Assembly: GCA_000335715.1 (NCBI GenBank)
Contig: AMYZ01000006.1
Location: 1-64,000, forward strand
Direction of reading: 5' to 3'
DNA: 64,000 nucleotides
Source of the DNA: a beta proteobacterium L13
GTDB taxonomy: Bacteria > Pseudomonadota > Gammaproteobacteria > Burkholderiales > Chromobacteriaceae
Shown: in pieces, positions 53,190 through 62,412 of the stretch
Layout of the letters: every line of letters begins with the position of its first letter
Numbering within the stretch: the first letter of the stretch is position 1
Notes under the pieces: generated by a model
Database searches by the model: none
Seen by the model: the letters and a program-made list of their open reading frames with translations, nothing else
What the model was told of the DNA's origin: nothing
Made by a program: the position numbers and the translations under genes

Positions 53190-53614
53190 CATGATTTTCA
53201 TTCTATTGTGGAATGGATGGTTTTGGCGCCTGCCTGTGTTGGCAGCTTGCGGGGTAGGCTGGTTCCCCGCAGCTCTGGCGGGTCTGCCGCTGGTTTTTTC
53301 GTGCAATGTGTCTGCATGCAGCTGTGCGCGTATCGCTGCATCTATAGGCTGTGGCGTCTGAATGATTTCGGCAGTGGGACTGATGCGTGTGCTTGGGTTG
53401 GTTTGTCACTCTTGTGACTTTTCGGGTGCGGAACCGCCAGTTGGCAATGCTAAATCATGCTGGCGTTTTGTTGAGTATTTATGCTATCTGGCAGGTTTGT
53501 TAGCTTGTTGTTGCTGGTGTGGCAATCTTGCCAAATGCATTGAAAAAGCGATTGACTCTATTTTTTTCGCCATCAAATAATGACTTATTAATATTTTCCA
53601 ATAAGACAAAAATT

Positions 53615-55357
53615 GTGAAAATCGATAAGAATCATTATGCCAGCCTACGCATCCGCTTGTGCACAGCATGTTCCATGCTGGCTTTGTTTTGCATGGTGTC
53701 CCCCACGGTACTGGCAAACTCGGATAGTGATTTTTCGGGCAGCCGCATCGAGTCGGTAGCTGTTCGCTTTGATGGCGGGCGGCTTGAAAATACCACCTAT
53801 CGTGATGCAGTCCTCAAGGCTTTTGCTGCTTATCCTGGCGGGCAGTATGACCCGACTCGAAGCAATATGATGCTGGCCCAGGTTCGGCGCCTGAAGTTTG
53901 TCAAGGCAGCCAGCTTTCAGTTGCAATCCAGCAGTGCGGGTAATCTGGCTTTGACTGTGGATGTCATCCTGAGCGACAAAGCCAAGTCACTCGATGACGC
54001 CCCCATTGGCGTATTGGTAAACGATAGCCTGCAGGATTTTCCTACGTTGTATGCCGATGACCGCTCGGTATTGCAGGCCAAGCTAGAAAACAAGTCCATG
54101 CTGTTTTCCAATGCCGGTGCCTTTTTTGGCCGCCCAGATGTCCTGACGGCGGGTAACCCCCTGGCGACGTCGCCATCTGGCAAAGATGGCACCGACACCT
54201 GGCTGGAAAGCAGTATCGAGGCCGGTGTGTATGGTTTGAAAGCACTGAATGGCCGAGCCTCTGCTTTTGCCGGTGTCAGTGCGATTGCTTCGGGCTCCTG
54301 GGGGCCTGAGCTTTTTACGGACAAGACGCGTCATCATGTGGCTGTCGAAGACGCCTATGCGGGGTTCATTAATAGCCACGCTACCGAGCAGGGCGGGCTC
54401 AGACAGCTGTCGGTGTTGTATGGCAGAAAAGCTTTTCAGGTAGACAGCGGCATGATTCTGCGGCTGGCATCGGCCAATGGCGGTGAGCGTGCTGCGCTGC
54501 AGTCCAATCCGCGTAATGCTGCAGAGCAGCTGCTGCATGTGCAGTATGTGCATGATGCACACAAGGTAGAGCTGTTTCGCTTGAACCCGGATGAGCTGCA
54601 AGAAACCGACAGCAAGACCGTGCTGCAGGGCATCAACTACGAGGGACGCTTCACGCCGGATACCCGCCTGGGTGCCATGTGGCTGGAAGTGCCTGAATCC
54701 CGCTTTGCGTATTACACCACTGCTGCAACGTATTCACGGCAGGGCCTGAAAGTGGCGGATCTACGGTTTGCCTACGAGCCGTCGGCAGCAGCGGTGCCGG
54801 TTTTTTTCAGGGCCGAATACGCGCGGCAGACGCATAGTCACATCGATATGGATGCGCGCGCAGCTTACCTGGAGGCTGGCTATCAGTTTCTCAAGCCAAG
54901 CTGGCGGCCTAGTGTTAGCTATCGCTATTCGCGCTTTAGTGGTGACAACCCCAATACCGCCACATTTGAACGCTGGGACCCGCTTTATGCTGGCGGCAGT
55001 GGTGATGAGTGGGTGCAGGGCCTGAATCAGTACAAAGTGGTGCAGACCTCCAACGTGATTGGGCACCGCTTCATGGCACGTCTGCAGGTGGCACCGCGCT
55101 GGGAGCTTTCACCGCAGCTGTGGTTTTTCAAGGCTGACGAGCTCAATAATCTGGGCGGTGCACAAGCTTTGTCGGTGCTCTCTTCTCGCGATTTGGGCAA
55201 GGAGTTGAACATGACTGCCCGCTATGTGGCCAACCCTAATCTGATATTCGTCATGTCGGCCGCATACACCCAGCCAGGCAAGGCCATCCGGCAAGCCTTA
55301 AACCAGAATTATCGCAACTGGTTCAGCGCCAGCGCGTTAATGATTGCACGTTTCTGA
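53615..55357 (+). CDS. Outer-membrane beta-barrel protein with an N-terminal POTRA-like domain
   Basis: About 580 aa. The signal peptide ends near VSPTVLA (about residue 35). Residues about 45-125 look like one POTRA repeat: RIESVAVRFDGGRLENTTYRDAV, then AYPGGQYDPTRSNMMLAQVRRLKFVKAASFQL and a NLALTVDVIL strand. The remainder has alternating aromatic strands (WRPSVSYRYSRFSG, HRFMARLQVAPRWELSPQLWFFK, FSASALMIARF) like a porin or alginate-export-type barrel and ends in Phe. No in-frame ATG precedes the signal peptide; GTG 53615 is the best start (GTG 53519 is an alternative). The next gene follows by 22 bp. Confidence 0.72.
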   Translation: MKIDKNHYASLRIRLCTACSMLALFCMVSPTVLANSDSDFSGSRIESVAVRFDGGRLENTTYRDAVLKAFAAYPGGQYDPTRSNMMLAQVRRLKFVKAASFQLQSSSAGNLALTVDVILSDKAKSLDDAPIGVLVNDSLQDFPTLYADDRSVLQAKLENKSMLFSNAGAFFGRPDVLTAGNPLATSPSGKDGTDTWLESSIEAGVYGLKALNGRASAFAGVSAIASGSWGPELFTDKTRHHVAVEDAYAGFINSHATEQGGLRQLSVLYGRKAFQVDSGMILRLASANGGERAALQSNPRNAAEQLLHVQYVHDAHKVELFRLNPDELQETDSKTVLQGINYEGRFTPDTRLGAMWLEVPESRFAYYTTAATYSRQGLKVADLRFAYEPSAAAVPVFFRAEYARQTHSHIDMDARAAYLEAGYQFLKPSWRPSVSYRYSRFSGDNPNTATFERWDPLYAGGSGDEWVQGLNQYKVVQTSNVIGHRFMARLQVAPRWELSPQLWFFKADELNNLGGAQALSVLSSRDLGKELNMTARYVANPNLIFVMSAAYTQPGKAIRQALNQNYRNWFSASALMIARF

Positions 55358-55379
55358 CCCTATCCCATAAGGACGTACC

Positions 55380-56363
55380 ATGAAAACTATGCGCAAACTA
55401 TTGGGCTTGCTGTTGCTGTCTGGGGGGCTGCACGCCCTTCCTGCCCATGCCGAAGGTTATAAGCCAGTTGACATCCAGCCCCTTGATCCGGCTTTTTTTG
55501 TGCCAAAGCGTCATGAAGGCCGTACCTATATGATTACAGGTGGAGCCAGGGGTATTGGCGGTGCAACAGCAGTGCGCTTGGCCAGAGAAGGGGCCAATGT
55601 GCTCATTTTTGATGTGCTGGCAAAGGATGCCGCGGAAACGGTTGCGCAAATCCGCAAGGAGGGGGGCAAGGCCGAGTTTGTGCAGGGTGATGTACGAAAG
55701 AATGCCGACGTACAAAAGGCCGTTGATCATGCGGTAGCAACCTATGGCCAGCTGAATGGTGCGCTGAATGCCGCTGGCGTGATGGCTGCTATTTCACCGG
55801 ATGCGGTATTCGATTACCAGAAACAGAAAAGCTTGCTGCCCACGCCTATTGCCGATGCGGGTGATGAATACTTCGATACCGTTATGGATATCAATGCTAC
55901 GGGCGTGTTCAAGTCCATGCGAGCGCAGCTCAAGCCCATGCTCAAGCAGGGTAAGGGTGGCGTTATCATCAATATTTGCTCGATTGCAGGTTTGACCGGG
56001 CTGGCGGGTAACCCTGCCTACGTGGCGAGCAAGCACGCGTGTAATGGCCTGACACGTAACGGCGCGATTGATTATGCGCCCTATGGCATCCGGGTAAACT
56101 CGGTCAATATGGCGGCGACCGAAACCGCGATGACGGATATGGCAATGAAATTTGTCATGGCGGCCAGCAAAGAGAATGCACAGTCCACCGTGCCTAATAT
56201 GGGGCGTACCAAGACCTTGAGCCTGCTGGCTTACGCTGATAGCAACAAGCGGCAGGCAACCGTATGGGAGCAGGCAGCCGTGATTTGTTTCCTGCTGTCC
56301 GATGAGGCATCGAACCTCACCGGTGGCTTGTATGCTACCGATGGCGGCTGGACTGCCTATTAG
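55380..56363 (+). CDS. Short-chain dehydrogenase with a Sec signal peptide
   Basis: The protein has 327 aa. A clear signal peptide, MRKLLGLLLLSGGLHALPAHA ending at about residue 24, precedes a complete SDR domain: TGGARGIGGATAVRL (cofactor loop), GDVRKNADV, LNAAGVMAA, SIAGLTG with the catalytic Ser, YVASKHACNG with Tyr/Lys, and a C-terminal GGLYATDGGWTAY. SDRs normally work in the cytosol with NAD(P)H, so export is odd. CATAAGGACGTACC precedes ATG. Co-transcription with the barrel gene is likely. Confidence 0.85.
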   Translation: MKTMRKLLGLLLLSGGLHALPAHAEGYKPVDIQPLDPAFFVPKRHEGRTYMITGGARGIGGATAVRLAREGANVLIFDVLAKDAAETVAQIRKEGGKAEFVQGDVRKNADVQKAVDHAVATYGQLNGALNAAGVMAAISPDAVFDYQKQKSLLPTPIADAGDEYFDTVMDINATGVFKSMRAQLKPMLKQGKGGVIINICSIAGLTGLAGNPAYVASKHACNGLTRNGAIDYAPYGIRVNSVNMAATETAMTDMAMKFVMAASKENAQSTVPNMGRTKTLSLLAYADSNKRQATVWEQAAVICFLLSDEASNLTGGLYATDGGWTAY

Positions 56364-56395
56364 ACGGCGCAGGCTGCCGTGCGTGGCCAATGAGA

Positions 56396-56426
56396 AAAGC
56401 CCCGCTTGCATGGCAGGCGGGGCTTT
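56396..56426. terminator. Bidirectional terminator
   Basis: AAAGCCCCGC (56396-56405) pairs with GCGGGGCTTT (56417-56426) in the convergent gap between the exported SDR and yegP. Confidence 0.85.
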
Positions 56427-56442
56427 GTCATGGAACGCAGCC

Positions 56443-56775
56443 TCAGGTCAGGTCTTTGATGGTGTCGCTGCCGCCATTGTTCATCACCGACAGGATGCCC
56501 TTGTCGCGTGACGCCGCGCTGGCGTACATCTGGCTGCTACCGATAATCTGGTGGTTGGCCGCTTTCAGATTGAAGTAAAACTTGCCGCTGGCCGCTTCCT
56601 TGGCATCGTAGCGTTCAGCGTTGCCACTATTGCTTTGCACCGAGGCAATGCCGTTTTCTGCCGAAGCCCGCGTCTTGTACAGCTCGCTGGTCAAGATGAT
56701 CTCGGCATTGCCTGCCTTCAGCACAAAACGGTACTGCCCGTCACTGCTATTGCTTAGTTCGAACCAGCCAGCCAT
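56443..56775 (-). CDS. yegP: YegP family protein (DUF1508)
   Basis: The protein has 110 aa made of two tandem DUF1508 repeats: FELSNSSDGQYRFVLKAGNAEIILTSELY with ENGIASVQSN, then KFYFNLKAANHQIIGSSQMY with DKGILSVMNN. Members are small cytosolic proteins of unknown function, often stress-linked. Its own 3' end adjoins the shared terminator. The region 56776-56932 upstream holds only a probable promoter. Confidence 0.88.
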   Translation of the reverse strand: MAGWFELSNSSDGQYRFVLKAGNAEIILTSELYKTRASAENGIASVQSNSGNAERYDAKEAASGKFYFNLKAANHQIIGSSQMYASAASRDKGILSVMNNGGSDTIKDLT

Positions 56776-56932
56776 GGTGATGACCTTTTCAGTGGTTTGC
56801 CTGATAAATCCACCGCCTCATGCGGGCGCGTGGTGCTGGTGGCACCCTACCATCAATGTAAAGCTTGTATAAAAGCGCAACGGTGCGCCATGTGCGGGGC
56901 GACGCCCGCCATCGCTGCCAGGCAAGCAGATA

Positions 56933-57907
56933 CTAGCCGCCTGTCATCGACATGAAGCGCACTACGCGCTGCGGCTGCTCGATGAACTCGTGCTTTTCCG
57001 GCTTCAGCTCGATGGCGCTGCGGATGGCGGCTTCCAGCTCGGCGTCGCTACAGCCATCGCGTAGCAGCGGGCGCAATTCGAAGCGTTCTTCCTGCCCCAG
57101 GCACATGTACAGCGTGCCGTCTACCGACAGCCGCACGCGGTTACAGGTGGCGCAAAAATGCTGCGACATGGGGGTGATCAGGCCCAGGGTAAAGCCGCCG
57201 TCGGCGCTTTCCCAATAGCGGGCCGGGCCGCCGCCCAGGGTTTTGCACGTTGGCCGCAGGTCAAAGCGCTGTTGCAGCTGCGCCAGCGTGTGCTGCAGGT
57301 TAAGCCCCTGCGTATGCTGGCCGGTGCTGCCCATGGGCATGGCCTCGATCAGGCGCAGGATCAGGCCGTTTTCGATACAGAACGCCACCATGGGTTCGAT
57401 ATCGGCCTCGTTGACACCGGCGATCGGCACCATATTGATCTTGATGCGCTCAAAGCCCGCCTCGCGCGCGGCGCGCAGGCCGTCCAGCACCTTGGGCAGG
57501 CTGTGGCTGCCGGTGATGTCGTGCACGCAGTCTTCGCGCAGCGAGTCCAGGCTCACATTCAGGCGGCGTACCCCGGCGCGGTGCAGGGCGTGGGCGTGTT
57601 CGGCCAGCTGGGTGGCGTTGGTGGATAGCGACAGGTCTTCCACGCCTGGCAGGGCAGACAGGCTGGCGGCCAGGGCGGGCAGGTTACGGCGCAGCAGCGG
57701 TTCGCCACCTGTGAGGCGAAAGCGGCGGGTGCCCAGGCGGGCAAAGGCGGCCACCACGCGCTCGATCTCGTTGAAGCTCAGCCAGTTGGCCGGCTCCTCA
57801 AAACCCTTGAAGCCCTTGGGGATGCAGTAGCTGCAGCGCAGGTCACAGCGGTCGGTAACCGACAGGCGAAGGTAATCGATGGTGCGGCCGAAGCGGTCTG
57901 ACAACAT
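56933..57907 (-). CDS. moaA: GTP 3',8-cyclase MoaA
   Basis: This 324-aa radical-SAM enzyme starts molybdopterin synthesis from GTP. The N-terminal cluster motif is CDLRCSYC (near residues 21-28) after GRTIDYLRLSVTDR; FRLTGGEPLLRR follows. The second cluster uses CATCNRVRLSVDGTLYMC. The C-terminus ends in the required GG. ATG 57907 gives MLSDRFGRTIDYLRLS; the 46 extra upstream codons are not MoaA-like. Confidence 0.95.
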   Translation of the reverse strand: MLSDRFGRTIDYLRLSVTDRCDLRCSYCIPKGFKGFEEPANWLSFNEIERVVAAFARLGTRRFRLTGGEPLLRRNLPALAASLSALPGVEDLSLSTNATQLAEHAHALHRAGVRRLNVSLDSLREDCVHDITGSHSLPKVLDGLRAAREAGFERIKINMVPIAGVNEADIEPMVAFCIENGLILRLIEAMPMGSTGQHTQGLNLQHTLAQLQQRFDLRPTCKTLGGGPARYWESADGGFTLGLITPMSQHFCATCNRVRLSVDGTLYMCLGQEERFELRPLLRDGCSDAELEAAIRSAIELKPEKHEFIEQPQRVVRFMSMTGG

Positions 57908-57983
57908 GGGGCATTCCCGTGGGTAAGTGCTGGGTAGGATAAGGTTTAAGCAAATGGCCTGCCAGCTGTGGCTGCGGGCGGCA

Positions 57984-57995
57984 AGGTTGGCCGCA
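57984..57995 (+). repeat. Dispersed 12-mer upstream of moaA
   Basis: An exact AGGTTGGCCGCA in the intergenic space 77 bp upstream of the moaA start. Confidence 0.85.
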
Positions 57996-58124
57996 GCCAG
58001 CGCCAATGCGGTGCTGGCCTGCTTTGGTCGGCGCAGACCCGGCATAGCTTACGCCGACAGTGCGACTTTCTGTCCCTGCTGCAAGGGGCTGCGACATTTT
58101 GTCTGTGCAGTAGTGCCGCGCGGC

Positions 58125-58153
58125 AAAAGAAAAAGCCTGCACGCGGCAGGCTT
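58125..58153 (-). terminator. Terminator of puuC
   Basis: On the minus strand AAGCCTGC-cgcgt-GCAGGCTT is followed by TTTCTTTTG, 20-45 nt after the aldehyde dehydrogenase stop. Confidence 0.85.
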
Positions 58154-58172
58154 GGTTTGGCGTGGGGCTGGT

Positions 58173-59660
58173 TTACAGCTTGATCAGCGTAGACTTGAGC
58201 TCGGTGTACTTTTCCAGTGCGTGCAGCGACTTGTCGCGGCCATTGCCAGACTGCTTGAAGCCGCCAAACGGGAAGTTCATGTCGCCACCTTCGTCGTAGC
58301 AATTTACCCACACGGTACCGGCGCGCAGGCGGCGCGATACCTGGTGCGCGGTGCTGACATTGCTGGTCCACACCGCTGCGGCCAGGCCGTACTCGGTATC
58401 GTTGGCAATGCGGATGGCTTCTTCCACGTCGCTGAAGGTGATGATGGACAGTACCGGGCCGAAGATTTCCTCGCGGCAGATGGTCATGTCCGGGCGCGGG
58501 CATACAAAAGCGGTGGGCTCGATGAACAGGCCTTCGTCGGTGCGGGTTGCGTTGCCGCCGCACACCAGCTCGCAGTCTTCCTCGTGCGCCTTGGCGATGT
58601 AACCCAGCACCTTATCGTACTGGATGCGGTCCACAATGGCGCCCATGCTGGTGGCAGGGTCCAGCGGGTCGGCCGGCTGGTAGGCTGCGGCGGCTTTCTT
58701 GAACTCGGCCAGGAAGGCGTCCTTGATGTCTTTGTGCAGCAGCAGGCGCGAGCCGGCGGTACACATCTCGCCCATATTGTAGAAGATGGCGCCAGCAGCG
58801 GTGCGCGCGGCACGGCCGATGTCCGGGCAGTCCGCCAGCACGATATTGGGCGACTTGCCACCCAGCTCCAGCCAGGCGCGCTTGAGGTTGGACTGCGCGG
58901 CGGCGGTGGCAATCAGCTTGCCTACGCCGGTAGAGCCGGTAAAGGCAATGCAGTCGATGTCCATATGCTGTGCCAGCGCCTGGCCCACGTCGCCCGCGCC
59001 AGGCAATACCTGGAACACGCCGTCCGGCATGCCGGCCTCTTTGGCCAGTGCGGCCAACCTGATAGCGGTAAGCGGCGATTTTTCCGATGGTTTCAGGATC
59101 ACGGCGTTACCGGCGGCCAGCGCCGGGCCGAATTTCCAGCTAGCCATCAGGATAGGGAAGTTCCACGGTACTACGGCGGCTACCACACCAATGGCCTCGC
59201 GCGACACCAGGCCCACCAGCTTGGGGTCTGCCGGGGCGATTTCGCCGCCGATCTTGTCGATGGCTTCGGCAAACCATTCCACGCAATACGCGGCACCGGG
59301 TACATCCACGGTGGTGGTGTCGCCGATGGGTTTGCCGGCGTCCAGTGTTTCCAGCAGGGCCAGTTCGTCGCCATGCTGGCGGATCAGTGCGGCAAAGCGC
59401 TTCAGAATGCGGCCGCGTGCCAGCGGTGCCAGCCCGGACCATTTGCCACTTTCAAATACCCGCCGTGCAGCGGCGACAGCTTGCTCCACTTCGGCGGTGC
59501 CAGCCCAGCTGATGGTGGCGAGCTTGTCGCCGGTAGCCGGGTTGATACAGTCGAAGGTGCGCCCGTCCGCAGCGGTGACGTACTGGCCATCCACGAAGGC
59601 ACGGCCTTCGATGGTGATCTGGCCGGAAAGGGCTTTCCATTCTGCATGGGTGCGAGCCAT
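58173..59660 (-). CDS. puuC: Gamma-glutamyl-gamma-aminobutyraldehyde dehydrogenase (PuuC-like)
   Basis: This 495-aa aldehyde dehydrogenase oxidises gamma-Glu-gamma-aminobutyraldehyde in putrescine breakdown. Active-site glutamate is in LELGGKSPNIV (near 266), the catalytic cysteine in YNMGEMCTAGSR (near 301), and the coenzyme segments are PWNFPILMASWKFGPALAAGN and FTGSTGVGKLI. CAGAGGAGAAACACC precedes ATG. It lies directly downstream of puuR on the same strand. An exact 12-mer at 59049 encodes RLAA. Confidence 0.92.
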   Translation of the reverse strand: MARTHAEWKALSGQITIEGRAFVDGQYVTAADGRTFDCINPATGDKLATISWAGTAEVEQAVAAARRVFESGKWSGLAPLARGRILKRFAALIRQHGDELALLETLDAGKPIGDTTTVDVPGAAYCVEWFAEAIDKIGGEIAPADPKLVGLVSREAIGVVAAVVPWNFPILMASWKFGPALAAGNAVILKPSEKSPLTAIRLAALAKEAGMPDGVFQVLPGAGDVGQALAQHMDIDCIAFTGSTGVGKLIATAAAQSNLKRAWLELGGKSPNIVLADCPDIGRAARTAAGAIFYNMGEMCTAGSRLLLHKDIKDAFLAEFKKAAAAYQPADPLDPATSMGAIVDRIQYDKVLGYIAKAHEEDCELVCGGNATRTDEGLFIEPTAFVCPRPDMTICREEIFGPVLSIITFSDVEEAIRIANDTEYGLAAAVWTSNVSTAHQVSRRLRAGTVWVNCYDEGGDMNFPFGGFKQSGNGRDKSLHALEKYTELKSTLIKL

Positions 59661-59707
59661 GGTGTTTCTCCTCTGTAGTATCGGGTTCGCCCCGCTTGGG
59701 AGGCGAT

Positions 59708-60253
59708 TTAGAACGTTGGCGGGGAGCTTGCGCTCACAATCTCACAGGTGTCGTTGCCAACGTTGCGAAAACGGTGCGGCTGCTTGCTGTCGAAATAGTA
59801 GGCATCGCCCGGGCCCAGTACGCGTACGTCGCTGCCCACGGTGATTTCTACTTCCCCCTTCAATACCACGCCGCCTTCCTGGCCTTCGTGTACCAGCATG
59901 TCGGGGCCGGTGTCGGCGCCTGGCTGGTATACCTCGCGCAGGATGGCAATGTCGCGCCGCTCGTGCGCCGTACCTACTAGCAGCAACTGGATTTGATCAT
60001 TACCCAGGTTGGGTAATTCGTCGCTGGTGTAAAATACATGCGCTTGTTGCGGCTCGGTGTCGAAGGTGAAGAAGTCCGACAAGGTCATTGGCATGCCTTC
60101 CAGTACCTTGCGCAGCGAGCTGATGGAAGGGCTGACACGGTTTTGTTCGATCAGCGAGATCGTGCCGTTTGTCACCCCAGCCCGTTTGGCCAGTTCGCGC
60201 TGGGAAAGCCCCATGCGTTCGCGAACCATCCTGAGTCGTGCACCAACATCCAT
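59708..60253 (-). CDS. puuR: XRE-cupin regulator PuuR
   Basis: The protein has 181 aa. The N-terminal HTH_3 domain is RLRMVRERMGLSQRELAKRAGVTNGTISLIEQ (6-37), and the C-terminal cupin has HEGQEGGVVLKGEVEITVG and GPGDAYYFDSKQPHRFRNVG. This is the PuuR architecture, a putrescine-responsive repressor. AGGA precedes ATG 60253. It is divergent from ald-puuD-puuA and upstream of puuC, well placed to repress both units. Confidence 0.92.
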   Translation of the reverse strand: MDVGARLRMVRERMGLSQRELAKRAGVTNGTISLIEQNRVSPSISSLRKVLEGMPMTLSDFFTFDTEPQQAHVFYTSDELPNLGNDQIQLLLVGTAHERRDIAILREVYQPGADTGPDMLVHEGQEGGVVLKGEVEITVGSDVRVLGPGDAYYFDSKQPHRFRNVGNDTCEIVSASSPPTF

Positions 60254-60303
60254 ATGTTCCTGTCCAATCCAAATGTTAATAATTTTAGACGTTTGATGAT
60301 AAG

Positions 60304-60383
60304 GATTTTGACCACTTTTTACTGCACTGCTGCGCTGCAAAATCGAAATTTCTTTGCAAGGTGTGCAAGTTATAGTCAAAATC
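60304..60383. promoter_or_regulatory. Operator-like inverted repeats in the puuR-ald divergent region
   Basis: GATTTTGAC (60304-60312) and GTCAAAATC (60375-60383) form a perfect 9-bp inverted pair 62 bp apart. Between them lies TGCAAA...GAAATTTC...TTTGCA (60336-60358), an imperfect palindrome with a perfect GAAATTTC centre. They are candidate PuuR-binding sites for looping control of both directions. Confidence 0.45.
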
Positions 60384-60463
60384 AGTGTGTGACTGCAAGC
60401 TTGTTGTAGATTTTTTTAAACAATTGCTGCTAATTATTCACGACACCACCAAAGGAGTCAGCT

Positions 60464-61588
60464 ATGTTAATCGGCGTTCCGAAGGAGATCAAAAATCATG
60501 AGTACCGCGTGGGCCTTACGCCCTCCGGTGTGCGTGAGTTGGTGGCCGCTGGCCACAAGGTGATTGTGCAAAGCCAGGCTGGCCTGGCAATAGGTTTTAC
60601 CGATGAACACTACCTGCAGGCCGGCGCCGGCATTGCCGCCCATGCCGACGAGGTGTTTGCCCAGGCGCAGATGATTATCAAGGTAAAAGAGCCGCAGCCA
60701 GTGGAGTGTCGCATGTTGCGCCCAGGGCAGCTGTTGTTTACCTACCTGCACCTGGCGCCGGACCCGGAGCAAACCCGCCTGCTGGTGGAATCCGGTGCGG
60801 TGGCCATCGCTTACGAGACGGTGACCGACGAGCGTGGCGGCCTGCCGCTGCTGGCGCCGATGTCCGAGGTGGCCGGGCGAATGGCTATCCAGGCTGGCGC
60901 GCACGCGCTGGAAAAAGCCCAAGGCGGCCGTGGTGTATTGCTGGGCGGTGTGCCCGGTGTGGCACCGGCCCGTGTGGTGGTGATCGGTGGCGGCGTGGTG
61001 GGCTTGAATGCAGCGCGTATGGCGATGGGGCTGGGGGCGGATGTCACCATCCTGGACAAATCGCTAGCGCGGCTGAAAGAAATAGACATGGTGTTTGGCG
61101 GGCGCATCAAGACGCTGATGTCCAATGCGGCCAACATCGAAGACAGCATCCGCGAGGCGGACATGATTGTCGGCGCTGTGCTGATACCCGGTGCCGCAGC
61201 GCCCAAGCTGGTGAGCCGCGCCATGCTCAAGCACCTGAAACCCGGTGCCGTGCTGGTGGATGTGGCCATCGACCAGGGTGGCTGTTTTGAAACCAGCCGT
61301 GCTACCACGCATCAGGACCCCACTTATATTGTGGATGGCATCGTGCACTACTGCGTGGCCAATATGCCGGGCGGCGTAGCGCGTACCTCCACCATGGCGC
61401 TGACCAATGCCACCCTGCCGTACGCGCTGGCGCTGGCGGGCAAGGGCTGGGTACAGGCGGTGACGGATAACGAACACCTGCGTCACGGCCTGAATGTCTG
61501 CCGTGGCAAGGTAACCCACGCTGCTGTGGCGCAGGCCCTGGGCTACGACTATGTCGAGCCGCTGGTGGCTGCCCGGGCAGCGCACTGA
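60464..61588 (+). CDS. ald: Alanine dehydrogenase
   Basis: This 374-aa NAD-dependent enzyme interconverts L-alanine and pyruvate. Motifs are [23 protein letters not shown] at the N-terminus, the catalytic lysine/histidine regions KVKEPQP and YLHLAP, and the nucleotide loop [22 protein letters not shown] (about 169-190). AAGGAG precedes ATG. In this cluster it could regenerate pyruvate for the pyruvate-linked putrescine aminotransferase further downstream. Confidence 0.94.
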   Translation: MLIGVPKEIKNHEYRVGLTPSGVRELVAAGHKVIVQSQAGLAIGFTDEHYLQAGAGIAAHADEVFAQAQMIIKVKEPQPVECRMLRPGQLLFTYLHLAPDPEQTRLLVESGAVAIAYETVTDERGGLPLLAPMSEVAGRMAIQAGAHALEKAQGGRGVLLGGVPGVAPARVVVIGGGVVGLNAARMAMGLGADVTILDKSLARLKEIDMVFGGRIKTLMSNAANIEDSIREADMIVGAVLIPGAAAPKLVSRAMLKHLKPGAVLVDVAIDQGGCFETSRATTHQDPTYIVDGIVHYCVANMPGGVARTSTMALTNATLPYALALAGKGWVQAVTDNEHLRHGLNVCRGKVTHAAVAQALGYDYVEPLVAARAAH

Positions 61589-61602
61589 CAAACGAGGAAA
61601 TC

Positions 61603-62358
61603 ATGTTGCAACCCATTATCGGGATACCGTGCGACGTCAAGCAGATCGGCTTGTTTCCGTTTCACGTGGTAGGTGAAAAGTACATCACCGCCGCCGTGGG
61701 CGGGGCCGGTGGCGTGGCCATCCTTATCCCTTCGCTGGGCGATGCCGGCCAGCTGCGAGCCATTGTGGACCTGGTGGACGGCATTCTGCTGCCGGGTTCG
61801 CCATCCAATGTGGAGCCGCACCATTACCAGGGCGCGCCCAGCCGTGAAGGCACGCTGCACGACAAGGCACGCGACGCTACCACGCTGCCGCTGATCGACA
61901 TGCTGGTAAAAGAAGGCGTACCGCTGTTGGGCATCTGCCGCGGCTTTCAGGAAATCAACGTGGTGATGGGCGGCGAGCTGCACCAGCACGTGCAGGAAGT
62001 GCCCGGGCTGAACGACCACCGCGAGCCGGATACGCAAGACCTGGACCACATGTACGGCCCGGCGCACCCGGTAAGGTTGGCCGCAGGCAGCTGGCTGCAA
62101 GGCTGGCTGGGCTGTGACAGCGTGCAGGTGAACTCCATTCACCAGCAAGGCATCAAGCGCCTGGCCGATGGCCTGGTGGCCGAGGCGCTGGCCGAAGATG
62201 GCCTGGTAGAAGCGTACCGCTTTGCCAAGGCGCCGGGTTTTGCCTACGCCGTACAGTGGCACCCGGAATGGAAGTACTGGGACAACAAGGCTTCACAAGC
62301 GATTTTCAAGGCTTTCGGCGATGCTTGCCGGGAGCGCCGTATGCGTCGAAACCAATAG
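61603..62358 (+). CDS. puuD: Gamma-glutamyl-GABA hydrolase PuuD
   Basis: This 251-aa class I glutamine-amidotransferase-like hydrolase releases GABA and glutamate. The nucleophile is in LLGICRGFQEINVVMGG (Cys near 110) and the His-Glu pair in AVQWHPEWKY (near 225). It begins 14 nt after ald. An exact 12-mer at 62074 encodes RLAA. Confidence 0.93.
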   Translation: MLQPIIGIPCDVKQIGLFPFHVVGEKYITAAVGGAGGVAILIPSLGDAGQLRAIVDLVDGILLPGSPSNVEPHHYQGAPSREGTLHDKARDATTLPLIDMLVKEGVPLLGICRGFQEINVVMGGELHQHVQEVPGLNDHREPDTQDLDHMYGPAHPVRLAAGSWLQGWLGCDSVQVNSIHQQGIKRLADGLVAEALAEDGLVEAYRFAKAPGFAYAVQWHPEWKYWDNKASQAIFKAFGDACRERRMRRNQ

Positions 62359-62412
62359 ACGTGTACTCGGCAAAACCTTCCGGCACAGACCGGAAAATAG
62401 AGGAAATGCATC

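Noticed and set aside
53145-53417. Short plus- and minus-strand frames in the 53-kb gap
   Set aside because: No ribosome-binding site or protein-like composition; the region is better explained by promoter space and a small RNA.
57927-59678. Long plus-strand frame opposite puuC
   Set aside because: Antisense shadow; the dehydrogenase motifs and ribosome-binding site are on the minus strand.
6726-62085. The dispersed 12-mer as a KOPS, Chi or polar chromosome motif
   Set aside because: Copies are mixed on both strands (11 against 7) within one 64-kb segment, without the strong skew expected.
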